From: Magicicada septendecula
Taxonomy: Eukaryota; Arthropoda; Insecta; Hemiptera; Cicadidae
Direction: 5' to 3'
Assembly: GCA_034769895.1 (NCBI GenBank)
Contig: CM068373.1
Coordinates: forward strand, 197,016,134 to 197,080,133
DNA: 64,000 nt
This document shows, in pieces, positions 33,720-43,027 of this stretch. The translations under genes were made by a program, and so were the position numbers. A model generated the notes under the pieces. The model was not told the DNA's origin and did no database searches. It saw only the letters and a list, made by a program, of their open reading frames with translations. Positions within the stretch are counted from its first letter, which is position 1. Every line of letters begins with the position of its first letter.

Positions 33720-34839
33720 TGTGAAGTTACTCTACTTTTAACTATATAAAATACAAAATACACTTTATTTCCACCTACTTGCAAAGGTTCTTTCTGGGTC
33801 CAGAATCCGATCGCACGTACATCAGACGCAAACATGTGTTTCATAGGTTAGTGAAATGACTTACTCTGCACATTTTATGAAGAGAAATTATGATCTTTTT
33901 AATGTTTTAAATGTTAAATAAATTTTAACAAATTTTACTCATGCTTCGCATATTAAACAACATTTCTTCTTGTGATACATTACAGTTATGCAATTTCTAT
34001 TCTATCTTAGTCTACTAGCTTACCTTATTTTAAGTCATACTTAAACACAGAGCCCAGCCTGCAATTTCTCACACTCACAACCACAGAAAATTACCCCGCC
34101 CTTAACATGTTAATAAAAAAAAAATACCCATTCCGGCCGGCACGTGGTAACCCTTCAAACTCGTTTTATCTGAGTTGGTAATTACGTCGCTGTCTAATAT
34201 AACTGATTTTGTTCCTCTCCCATGCTCACTGATACCACTGACACGTTTTGGTCACGTTGAATTCACTTTTGAGATTAAAAAACTGATAAAATTTAGCAGA
34301 GCGCACTTGGCTCTGTGTCGGCCGACACAATCAGCGACGAACTGGGAGAACGAATGTAGCAGGTGAAGCTAACGTGATCTCATACTTTTGGTGGAAATCA
34401 CTGCCTTGGGTTTCGTCGCAGGAGTTTCGTCCCATGCAATCCATGTAGTTGTTGGGGTGACGACAGTATACGATCTCAGTGAGGCACTGGCTAACGTCAC
34501 GAGATGGGCGGATCTTAAGTTTTCATATTCGCCGTTTTCACTCGATGAAGGTGAATAGAATTGGTTCCATGACCATGTTGGTTTTTGAAGTAGCGTCACC
34601 CCGAGCATATACCTGTGTCGCTCGTACAGGCGCATGGTCACACTCAAGCAAAGTTCTTGGAAATCTGAGGTGGCTACATACCTCAACTGATTGCACAATG
34701 CTATTATGTCTTGCCTTTGTTATAAACTGTTCCATTCAACATGTGGTCTGTCACAATGGAATAAAATTTTACAATATATTTTTATGAAATCCCTGAAAAT
34801 TAAATAAAACAAAAATACCCACATTTTTGGACCGTTACA
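33720..34839 (-). repeat. Gypsy LTR 1 (outer, 3')
   Basis: TGTGAAGTTACTC...GGACCGTTACA on the plus strand. It lacks a 12-bp segment near AACATTT that LTRs 2 and 3 have, and keeps CAACATGTGGTCTGTC, which LTR 2 lost. Small ORFs inside recur in all three LTRs and are not supported as genes. Confidence 0.95.
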
Positions 34840-34888
34840 ATATCCCCTCAATGAGAGATCTTCTGTCAAAACAGAAGAAATCTCATTG
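34840..34888 (-). promoter_or_regulatory. Polypurine tract and conserved hairpin, unit 1
   Basis: The coding strand reads TTGAGGGGATAT against the 3' LTR. The adjoining stem pairs 34849-34866 with 34871-34888 (16 of 18 pairs, loop CAAA). Its basal part equals, and its distal part differs from, the hairpin at 11548-11587. Confidence 0.75.
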
Positions 34889-37800
34889 ATAAAACCCCTA
34901 AGAGGACCAGTGAGGAACTGGTGCCAACAACCCTCTATTGTTCTTACACTTCATGGGTCCACGACCCCCCTGGCTCGGCGACTATGGACGCATCTGAACG
35001 AGATCACTGGACTTCTCCGTAAGAGATCCCAACACCGAAAAATCGAACAGACACGCACCACAGCGCACCGCACCTTCTATCATGCTACCCTAAAATTCCT
35101 CAATCCCTGGCTTATATCATGCCAGATCCTCAACCGATATGTTTCCCCTTTTTTCTGCAAACTGGGCTGCCTTTAGCAGATACTGGGCTCACGCACACAC
35201 TCACATTACATACTGAAAATTGAAAAATGCTTTGAAAATTTATTTAAATTACAACTCATTGGTAGTTTTCATTTAAAATCAAATCACAAATTTTGCATCT
35301 AATTAGAATTATTCTCTTCATTGGTTTTTGTTTTTTGTTATCAAAAATTATATCAATTGAACCTGTCTTAAAATAAATACCATCCTTAACCTAACATGTA
35401 AATACACCTAGAATCTAACAATACAATTCAATAAAATACTTCAATAATAATAAACACAGTTAGTACACCAACAATAAAATAATCAAAGTTTAAAAATATC
35501 CATTAGCTGGCAGGCACAAAATCAAGATTTTTTTTTTCAAAAAACAATTTTTAAATTCCAAAATTCCAAAAAAAAATTTTTTAATTCAAAAATTTTAATT
35601 TATTAAAATATTTCTTTCCCTATTGAAATTATTTAACTACAGTTCAAATCAATTAAAAGCAAAAGTTGGATTTATTTTCTTGCTAAAGATGTTTAGTATC
35701 TGACCTCACTATCAGCTGATCAAAACTAGGTCAAGTTCAAAAACCTTGACCTACATACGTTATGTGCAAGTTACATCTGTGAACACATTAAACTTCTGTA
35801 AAATTCTGACTGTCAACACAGAACATAAGAAAATACAATATTTAAGATTAACAAAATATCATTATAATTAACAATTACATTGACACTTAAATTATTCAAA
35901 TAAACACTTTATAACTTTACATTTCCAAATTCTATCAAAATTTTGTCACTGGTTTCAATTAAAAATTTTATATTCTTGTTATAAATCTCTCTCTTTATTT
36001 GACAATCTTATTCTCCATTACTGTGGGTGATTTAAATACTTATAACAATTTAATTTACCACTGGGTAGGCCTACATTTATAATCTCTACCCCTCTGACTC
36101 TAATACTCATCAACTTTAACTAACATGACACCCATCTCTATCAAAACATCTATCCAACAATCTCTAAACCAAACTTATCATGAAACTCAAATCGCCACCT
36201 TCTCTGAATATATATATATATAAAAAATACTCTAACCCTTTGTACTTAGGATACGTGTTCCCCCCCCCCCAAAAACTCATTTCCTTAATCTGGTCCCTGG
36301 ATTCTACCTAAGGCGACCCCCCCTTCACCCTAAATCGGTCCCATCCCGTCCCAACCATGTTGTTGCGGACTCCCACATTACACTACCCCCTATTACAAAA
36401 TTGCCATCCCCAATAATCTCAATCTTATTACCTTACTTCAACTACAACAAAATAACCTCATCAATTATAAACATCAATATATCATTCAATACTCTACATA
36501 TATTCTCCATAACTACTGTGTCCACATTAATACTTCTCAATTCTATTACATTTCCTCATAACAACATTACATTAACTCAAAACAATATTTTTGAGTTACA
36601 TTTCAACTTCAGCTTCAACTAGGACTGATCGACATGTCCCACCAAATATTCCTCACCCCCAAAACTATCTTTTATTGGCTTTCACAAATTATTACTTTAT
36701 TTCTCACTTTATCAAATTACTTTTCTCCTTATTTAAATAGCACCTGTAATACACTGAAACATCACATTCAACACTGATTACCTGGAACATTTACAACCAA
36801 TATAACAGTGACATTTTACTACTGATCAGCTGATGTTCTTAATAAAGTGAAGACACCTTTCAAAAACTGTGCAGATTACATTAAGTACATATGCTTATCA
36901 ATACTTACATCTACTATCAATGTTTCCCCTTTCTCTGATTCTGGTAATTTTATGTTAACCGCCTGCCAGTCGGTTTAGTTATCTACTTAGTTGCAAAAAT
37001 ACACAAATTATATAAAACATACCTTTTATCAATTCTTATTTCTACCCTATTACAATAAAATACTACATTTAAAAAATATAGAATGAACACCTTATAGTGA
37101 ATGTATGAGCATCTAGTTATTTAAACGGAACACAAGCATTTTTATTAGATCAAAATTAGAGTTAGCAATTTTTTTGATATAAAATTTAAATTCGTGGCTC
37201 CTCTGAGCCACCTCCCATCCACACACGCTATTGCAACTTATGTAAGACTGTAGCGCCTTTTCGCTTCCACAAAGACTGCATATTTGGAGGGATTGGACAT
37301 CTCCGTGTCTTTGCTTCGGCAGTTACATTTTAACATTTTTTGAATATCAACATATCCTCGTTTATAGCGAAACGCCCTTAAAACGGGTCTACCACCTGAC
37401 TATGCTGTCCCCATGCGGACAGAGTGGCAGCCGCTGTTCCATAGTTCCTGGATTTCCCCTAATTTCACCCCCCATTTAATTTCTATTATCAACCCATTTC
37501 AAGTCAGCTACGGTCAAGGGAGTTGATGTGACCATAGCTGGCCGCTAGCCAAATCCACGATTAGTGCTGGTAAGGCAGTAATCGCCCGAAAAGTCGGGGA
37601 AATCTAACTTGCATTTCAATGCATGTTCTACTTCGTCATTAGTATGTGCGACACGAACGTCTATCAGTGTACAAATTGAATTTTGTACCAAAAGGTGTCG
37701 CACATTGTCGCCATTTTGGCCTCCGATGGAGGTAACACTCTCTGTTACCCCCAACCCATTCCACTATCTACGAGGGCACAGGCCACCCCAGCGATAGCAC

Positions 37801-38771
37801 CTTAATAACTAAATAATTAAAAGTAATGAACTAAAACTTTCGACAATTGCAGTTCCACACTCCACTGTTCTATCACTTCTTTGAGCACCAATCTACCCCC
37901 CAAAATTATCCCCACATCTTGTATTGACAACAAGTTTTTATTTTATTTCACACTTTGCAAAACGTTCCCATGCTCACTGATACTAAAACTTGACAATTAT
38001 ACTTGGTCACTTAATTCTAAAATTTATTTAAATTTAAAATTATAAACATCCAAAATACTTTGGTATAATTTTTTCTTTTTTTTTTCCTTTTCCCATTTTT
38101 TTTTATATTTACATGGGAGGCTGACTCTAACTATCCTTAACCTAGACTATTATGGTGGTCAGTATCCCCGCCTGAAACGAGGGTGTTCTTACTATGGGGC
38201 AAGTTTGGTGACAAACTAGATCTACTTTGTGAAGTTACTTCCCCTTATACTCGACTCTACTCCCTTACTGCCCTCATTTCTCCAGACCTGCCGTCTAGTC
38301 TATCGCCAAATCTGCCCCTCAGCAAAACTCTTCATTTCGGCTTAAACAAAACTATTGTCAATGGCTCAACTTTAATTTTGCCATTGACACTGAAAAATTT
38401 TTAAATTTGCAAGCACTGCCTTTTATTTAGGTGCAGCCTCCCTTACGTACAAACACTCTAAGGCAGTGCAGGCACATGACAGGTACACCGAGACCGCTGC
38501 ACCTTGTGTGTCTTAAAAATAATAATGCGTCACGTACCTTTTGGGGTCCCCCTCCCCGTTCAAATGTGTAGTTGTTTTCTAGTTTTAACTAATTTTGGTG
38601 GAGCCGGACCATCGTTGTTTTCACCGCCCGAAGGAAGATCCGCCAACCATGGCCCGTCTCTAAGTTCCGAATACCACGGCCAGGATTGGTAAGATCGTGA
38701 TCGCCCGAAAATGGGGGAGAGTCCCTTCTGTAAACATAAAACAATATTTTAAATCTTATTTATAAACATAA
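34889..38771 (-). other. Long 3' noncoding region of gypsy unit 1
   Basis: Almost 4 kb between pol and the polypurine tract with no convincing ORF. It has AT- and C-rich tracts (C run near 36259), and two similar short segments containing CGGGCGAT at about 37582 and 38697 (minus strand). An envelope gene might have occupied such a place, but no frame of envelope length, signal peptide or membrane segment is visible. Confidence 0.6.
38151..38174 (+). repeat. tRNA-Asp-like fragment, unit 1
   Basis: GGTGGTCAGTATCCCCGCCT matches the D-arm/anticodon-stem part of eukaryotic tRNA-Asp as I remember it. The remainder is diverged and no B box follows, so this is a tRNA pseudogene piece or SINE relic. 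Confidence 0.5.
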
Positions 38772-38825
38772 TTAAAGTGACTGATATAATTTTAAATTCG
38801 TCGCATTCTGAGTACCTACTATTTC

Positions 38826-41800
38826 CTACGTCGCTGGGTTCCTCAACACATACGCATTCTGCATTTTTATTTCTATAATTTCATACGGCCCTTCATACAA
38901 CAAGAAAAACTTCTTTATTTCTCTATCTTGAGCACTGGACAAATCATGCCGCTTTACTAACACTAACTGACCTACCTCATATTTGGTCCACTTACCCTTA
39001 GCATCATGTTTCTGTTTCCTCCGCTCTCCTTTCGTAAGTAAGTTCTCATTCGCCAATCTAATTTTCATGTTTCTGTCCAAAACTTGACCTTCTGGTGGGT
39101 ATTCGAAGAGTTGTTCCAATATCCTGGGCAGCCTGGTTCCCCTGATCAACTCATGCGGCGTAAATCCAGTGGATTCATGGGTGGTACAATTCAGCCACTC
39201 CTCTACTTTTTTTACGTAGGCTGGCCATTCTGTGTGTTTGGCATGACAGTACGCCCGAAATATCCTACCAATCTCTCTCATCACCCGTTCTGCTTGGTTC
39301 GACTGAGGATGATACACTGCCGTATGCTTGGGTATGATGCCTTCCCATCCAAGCGTCTGTCGCCATTTGCCGCTTATAAACTGTGGTCCGTGGTCAGATA
39401 ATATAATTTTCGGTTTTCCAACATTAATCATGTAGTCTCTTACTATTTTTTCACTGAGTACTTTACTCGTCGCTCTCTTAATGCTATACAATTTCACAAA
39501 TTTTGAAAAAGTGTCTAGAACTACAAATACATACAATACACCCCCTCTACCTCTGGGTAATGGCCCATATAGATCAACCGCAACTAGATCAAACGGTCTC
39601 TCAACTTGTATGTAATTCATCTCTCCTTCTACTTTATAATTCACTACTTTCGATTTCTGACATAAATCACACACTCTTAACACTCTTCTAACTCTCCTCT
39701 CCATATTCTTAAATATACATGACTCTTTCAAAACATTAGCACACTTTCTCGCCCCAAAATGACCATACCTTACAGGACAATCCCAAACAATTCTATCTAT
39801 TAACCCCTCGGGTATAACTAACCTCCAATCCCGCTCCTCGCTCTCTACTTTTTTAAACAAAATACCTTGATATACTTGAAATCGCTCATTATATTCAGAT
39901 CCCTCTACCTCCGTCTCTAAACTAACAATTATTTTACCCAGTTTACTATCAGATCTTTGCATATTATTAATGTCACTTAATTCTTCACCAAAAATCCTAT
40001 CTTCTCTAGTTAATCTAAAAATTTCTATTTCTTTAAGATCCCTACCAGTTTTATTGTCTATAAAATCTACTCTAGAAAGTGTGTCTGGTACCTTATTATC
40101 TGACCCCTTTATATACTCCCAGGAAAAGTTATATTCTTGTAAAGCTAATACCCACCTGGTCAGACGACTGTGTGTTAGTTTACATGAATGGAGAAATGAT
40201 AATGCCTTGTCGTCCATCCAGATTATTGTTGCATTGCCCAGGATGTATGTCCGGAATTTACCCACGGCGAACACAATACTTAAAAGTTCTTTTTCTGTCG
40301 TCGTGTAATTTTTCTCGGCCGACAGCAGCGATCTACTGGCGAAGGCGATCGTTAGATGTTCATTATCGCAGCCCTCCTGGTAGAGCTCCGCCCCTAGCGC
40401 TACATTGCTGGTGTCGGTCTGCAAATAAAAAGTTTTATTAAAATCGGGATGATTCATCATAATCATGTGGCTAAACTTTCTCTTAATTTCGTTGAATGCA
40501 GCACGTTCCGTTTCTCCCCATCTCCACTGTTTATTTTTCTGAAGTACGGCACTTAGTTTGGATGTTGTGTGTGCGTAGTTCTCCTGGAATTTTCTGTAGA
40601 AATTACATAAGCCTAAGAAACTTTGTAATTGTTTAAGGTTCTTTGGTTCGGGGAATCGCATTATGGCTTCTACTTTGTTAGGGTTAGCTAATACCCCCTC
40701 CTGTGTAATAACAAATACTAAGAAATGTATTTCTGTTTGCAAAAACTTAGATTTGTCCCAATTAACTGTTAAACCCCCTTTTTGTAGCTTATCTAATACA
40801 TACTCTATGTGTTCTAAATGTTCAGTGAATGTTCTAGAAGCTATCAAGATGTCATCAACATATACTGTTAAAAAATCTAGATCCTTAGGTTGTAATATAT
40901 TATCCAAGCATTTAATAAAGCTAGCAACGCTGGTGTTTAATCCAAAAGGTAAGCGTTTGAATTGGTAATTCTTACCGTTAAAAAGAAAAGCTGTATATTT
41001 TCTGCTCTCCCCTGCTAATGGCACCTGCCAGTATCCCGCTGTCAGGTCTAATGACATCATGTATTTGACTCTGCTGAACTTCTGTAAAATCTCATTAATG
41101 GGTTCCGGAGATTCCCGGTCAGGTATAATAATTTGGTTAATCTTTCTGGCATCTAAACATAGCCTTACCTTTCCATCCTTTTTAATCACTACTACCAAAG
41201 GGTTTGAGTAGGGTGATACTGAGCGTTCAATTATGTCTCCCTGCATCATCCCGTCTAGTTCCTCCTGTACAGCCCTCCTCTTCGAAAATGGCACCGGGTA
41301 GCTCCTCTGCATGTATGGTGCATGGTCCCGAACTTTCAGCTCACAGATGTAGTCCTTCGCTTTCCCTGGTGATTCATCAAACACCTCTCTGAAACGCTCC
41401 ACGACTGCCCACAGCTCCTCTCGCTGAGTGTTTCCTACAACTACATCTTCATTAAAAAATTTGTTGGCTCTATCTGCCCACACACTCTCATTACTCTCAT
41501 GCATCTCTCCCTCCTCATTTTCTATGCTACTACTCTCTCGACACAAATTTATTTTATTCTCTATTTCTCCATCGTCTATCTGCTTATGTAACATTTTTAT
41601 TCCCGTGACTTTAACTTCATTTACTACTTTCTTAAACTCTATTCTGACTGGTTTATTCCCCTTTTCAATTTTTACTATTTGTTTATTGAAATCTATTACT
41701 GCTCCGTTTCTTTCCAAAAAATCATTTCCCAATATTACATCTAGACTCAACCCTTTAACTACTAGGAAAGTGTTTTCAAATTCAACTTCATTTATTAAAA

Positions 41801-41957
41801 TATTTAATTGTACTTGTCTGGTTATTCTCTTAGTTCTCACTCCAGTTACCCCCACTACAGTAACCCCCGCAACTGGTAATGATGGTATATTCTTATTTAT
41901 TTCTTTTAATTCCCCCATGACATTTTCAGAAATTACAGATCTCGCTACCTGTATCAA
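38826..41957 (-). CDS. pol: Gypsy Pol polyprotein (RT-RNase H-integrase), unit 1
   Basis: 1,043 codons open. Order: end of protease (DVILGNDFLERNGA, ~73-86), RT (~205-410; SLDLTAGYW at 302-310, RLPFGLNTS, YVDD at 366-369), RNase H (~508-630; TDTSNVALGAEL, TEKELLS), integrase (~715-1000; GHFGARK, C763-x2-C766, D795, D855, E890, spacing DD34E). The Pol order RT-RNase H-integrase is Ty3/gypsy. Oddities: the first His of the integrase zinc site is Trp (W725), the catalytic DTG of protease is not in this frame, and a TAG ends the frame 17 codons before a family-like tail. The true start is not an ATG here; the frame is fed by gag-pol frameshifting or is broken. Confidence 0.92.
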   Translation of the reverse strand: MIQVARSVISENVMGELKEINKNIPSLPVAGVTVVGVTGVRTKRITRQVQLNILINEVEFENTFLVVKGLSLDVILGNDFLERNGAVIDFNKQIVKIEKGNKPVRIEFKKVVNEVKVTGIKMLHKQIDDGEIENKINLCRESSSIENEEGEMHESNESVWADRANKFFNEDVVVGNTQREELWAVVERFREVFDESPGKAKDYICELKVRDHAPYMQRSYPVPFSKRRAVQEELDGMMQGDIIERSVSPYSNPLVVVIKKDGKVRLCLDARKINQIIIPDRESPEPINEILQKFSRVKYMMSLDLTAGYWQVPLAGESRKYTAFLFNGKNYQFKRLPFGLNTSVASFIKCLDNILQPKDLDFLTVYVDDILIASRTFTEHLEHIEYVLDKLQKGGLTVNWDKSKFLQTEIHFLVFVITQEGVLANPNKVEAIMRFPEPKNLKQLQSFLGLCNFYRKFQENYAHTTSKLSAVLQKNKQWRWGETERAAFNEIKRKFSHMIMMNHPDFNKTFYLQTDTSNVALGAELYQEGCDNEHLTIAFASRSLLSAEKNYTTTEKELLSIVFAVGKFRTYILGNATIIWMDDKALSFLHSCKLTHSRLTRWVLALQEYNFSWEYIKGSDNKVPDTLSRVDFIDNKTGRDLKEIEIFRLTREDRIFGEELSDINNMQRSDSKLGKIIVSLETEVEGSEYNERFQVYQGILFKKVESEERDWRLVIPEGLIDRIVWDCPVRYGHFGARKCANVLKESCIFKNMERRVRRVLRVCDLCQKSKVVNYKVEGEMNYIQVERPFDLVAVDLYGPLPRGRGGVLYVFVVLDTFSKFVKLYSIKRATSKVLSEKIVRDYMINVGKPKIILSDHGPQFISGKWRQTLGWEGIIPKHTAVYHPQSNQAERVMREIGRIFRAYCHAKHTEWPAYVKKVEEWLNCTTHESTGFTPHELIRGTRLPRILEQLFEYPPEGQVLDRNMKIRLANENLLTKGERRKQKHDAKGKWTKYEVGQLVLVKRHDLSSAQDREIKKFFLLYEGPYEIIEIKMQNAYVLRNPAT

Positions 41958-42145
41958 TTAGTTTTATAATTCTTACCTTCGATGTTAATCGTCACCTCTG
42001 TCAATCCTGTTTTCTGTTCCATCACTTTGTTGTCCTCCTCTTCTAATAATTCTTTTGTCATGTCTACCTTGATAATGTTGCTCACATATTCGTCGGTGAC
42101 TTGGACCTGGCTCTCTGTTGACAATGGTTGGGCCCGCTTCTCCAT
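41954..42145 (-). pseudogene. Protease N-terminal part, out of frame with pol, unit 1
   Basis: 63 codons in another frame (ending INIEGKNYKTN) that lead to the protease active site. The DTG codons (41947-41955) lie in the third frame and the pol frame takes over about 10 bases later. Two register changes within ~30 bp separate the parts. Identical in unit 2. Confidence 0.75.
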
Positions 42146-42153
42146 TGTCCTCC

Positions 42154-42465
42154 TTAGTTTCCCGTGGATGGACCTGCTACAGCTGGATGGTTTCCTCCTC
42201 TCCCTCTGTTGTAATGGACTCCTCCTCTTGGCGCTCCTCTATAAAATTCTCCTCCTCTCGACTGCTGATTTGGTGGTGGATTCATTCTCTCGTTCCTGGC
42301 GCACTCCCTGTTTCGATGACATCTAAAACAATTGGTTCTATTAGCATAATTGTCTGTGTCACATTCTCTACACCTCCAACTCTCGCCCCTGTTATCAAAA
42401 TTTCCTCCCCGCGCTCCTCTATGAAAATTCTGTGTACCCCTACTCTGATGGTAATTATTATTCAA
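42154..42465 (-). CDS. gag: Gag C-terminal part: RanBP2 zinc finger between RGG boxes, unit 1
   Basis: 103 residues. The finger is W30-x-C32-x2-C35-x3-N39-x6-C46-x2-C49 with an Arg at 43, the full RanBP2-type consensus (ZRANB2, FUS/TAF15 style), which in those proteins binds GGU-containing single-stranded RNA. RGG/RG repeats lie before (RGARGG) and after (SRGG, RGAPRGG, RGRGG). No CCHC knuckle is present anywhere in this gag. By position it should package genomic RNA. A one-base shift separates it from the preceding 147-codon gag segment. It ends at TAA (42154-42156), followed by the protease frame. Confidence 0.85.
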   Translation of the reverse strand: MNNNYHQSRGTQNFHRGARGGNFDNRGESWRCRECDTDNYANRTNCFRCHRNRECARNERMNPPPNQQSRGGEFYRGAPRGGVHYNRGRGGNHPAVAGPSTGN

Positions 42466-42512
42466 GTTTGGTACTACTGGTGGGTTTGGACGTCGCCCTA
42501 TGTCGCGCTCCC

Positions 42513-42971
42513 CTATATTCTGTGTAACACGTCTAACATGTTCTCTAGCTCATTTATATTGGTAATTTCTTTAGTCATTAACGTGATTTGCACCTCTCTG
42601 GGCAGGTGCTTGCTAACATGTCTTACGAAGGATCGGAATGGTAACGGCGGTTCTAGATACTTGGCCTCGTTATATATAGTCATCACGTATATGGTTAGGT
42701 GGTTATTAATTCTACCAAAATTCCCGTTACCCATTATTTTGCTTCTTAAGATTTCTTGGTCCTCCTCTGACCAATATTTGTTTCGAAAAGCTACTTCAAA
42801 ATCCTCGTAACTACCCCATTCGACATTGTGTACTTCCGCCCATACTTCGGCACTACCCTTAAACCATTTTAAAATTTTCAATAATTTGACTTCCCAACTA
42901 CTACTATTAAATCGATTAAATTCCCGTGTTCGGTTCAAAAATTGCATCGGATGCACTCTACGATTCTCACT
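42513..42971 (-). CDS. gag: Gag middle (capsid-like) segment, unit 1
   Basis: 147 codons, WEVKLLKILKWFKGSAEVWA, YEDFEVAFRNKYWSEEDQE, NELENML: the helical, Trp/Phe-patterned style of Ty3/gypsy retrotransposon Gag (capsid). Sequence upstream to 42971 (VETFSSENRR) belongs to the same protein and is cut by the Penelope-like insertion. Its N-terminal continuation is at 45866-46824. Confidence 0.85.
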   Translation of the reverse strand, partial: SENRRVHPMQFLNRTREFNRFNSSSWEVKLLKILKWFKGSAEVWAEVHNVEWGSYEDFEVAFRNKYWSEEDQEILRSKIMGNGNFGRINNHLTIYVMTIYNEAKYLEPPLPFRSFVRHVSKHLPREVQITLMTKEITNINELENMLDVLHRI

Positions 42972-43027
42972 ACTAAAAGTTTCTACTTAACTAAAAATGA
43001 ACTTTTTCATGTGAAAACTTACTGATT

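Noticed and set aside
34175..35176. ORFs of 63-109 codons in and next to the LTRs, repeated three times
   Set aside because: They fall in LTRs or conserved noncoding 3' sequence on both strands, with no family signature; repetition reflects LTR duplication.
36401..36622. Possible gene in the long 3' region (73 codons; 146 codons in the other unit, 49553-49993)
   Set aside because: Length differs between near-identical units only because of a C-run indel; composition is low-complexity Asn/Ile/Thr-rich.
41428..42810. Plus-strand ORFs of 114-230 codons across gag-pol (and copies at 54801-56183)
   Set aside because: They lie opposite well-supported minus-strand gag/pol and have shadow-type Ser/Leu-rich composition with no domain.
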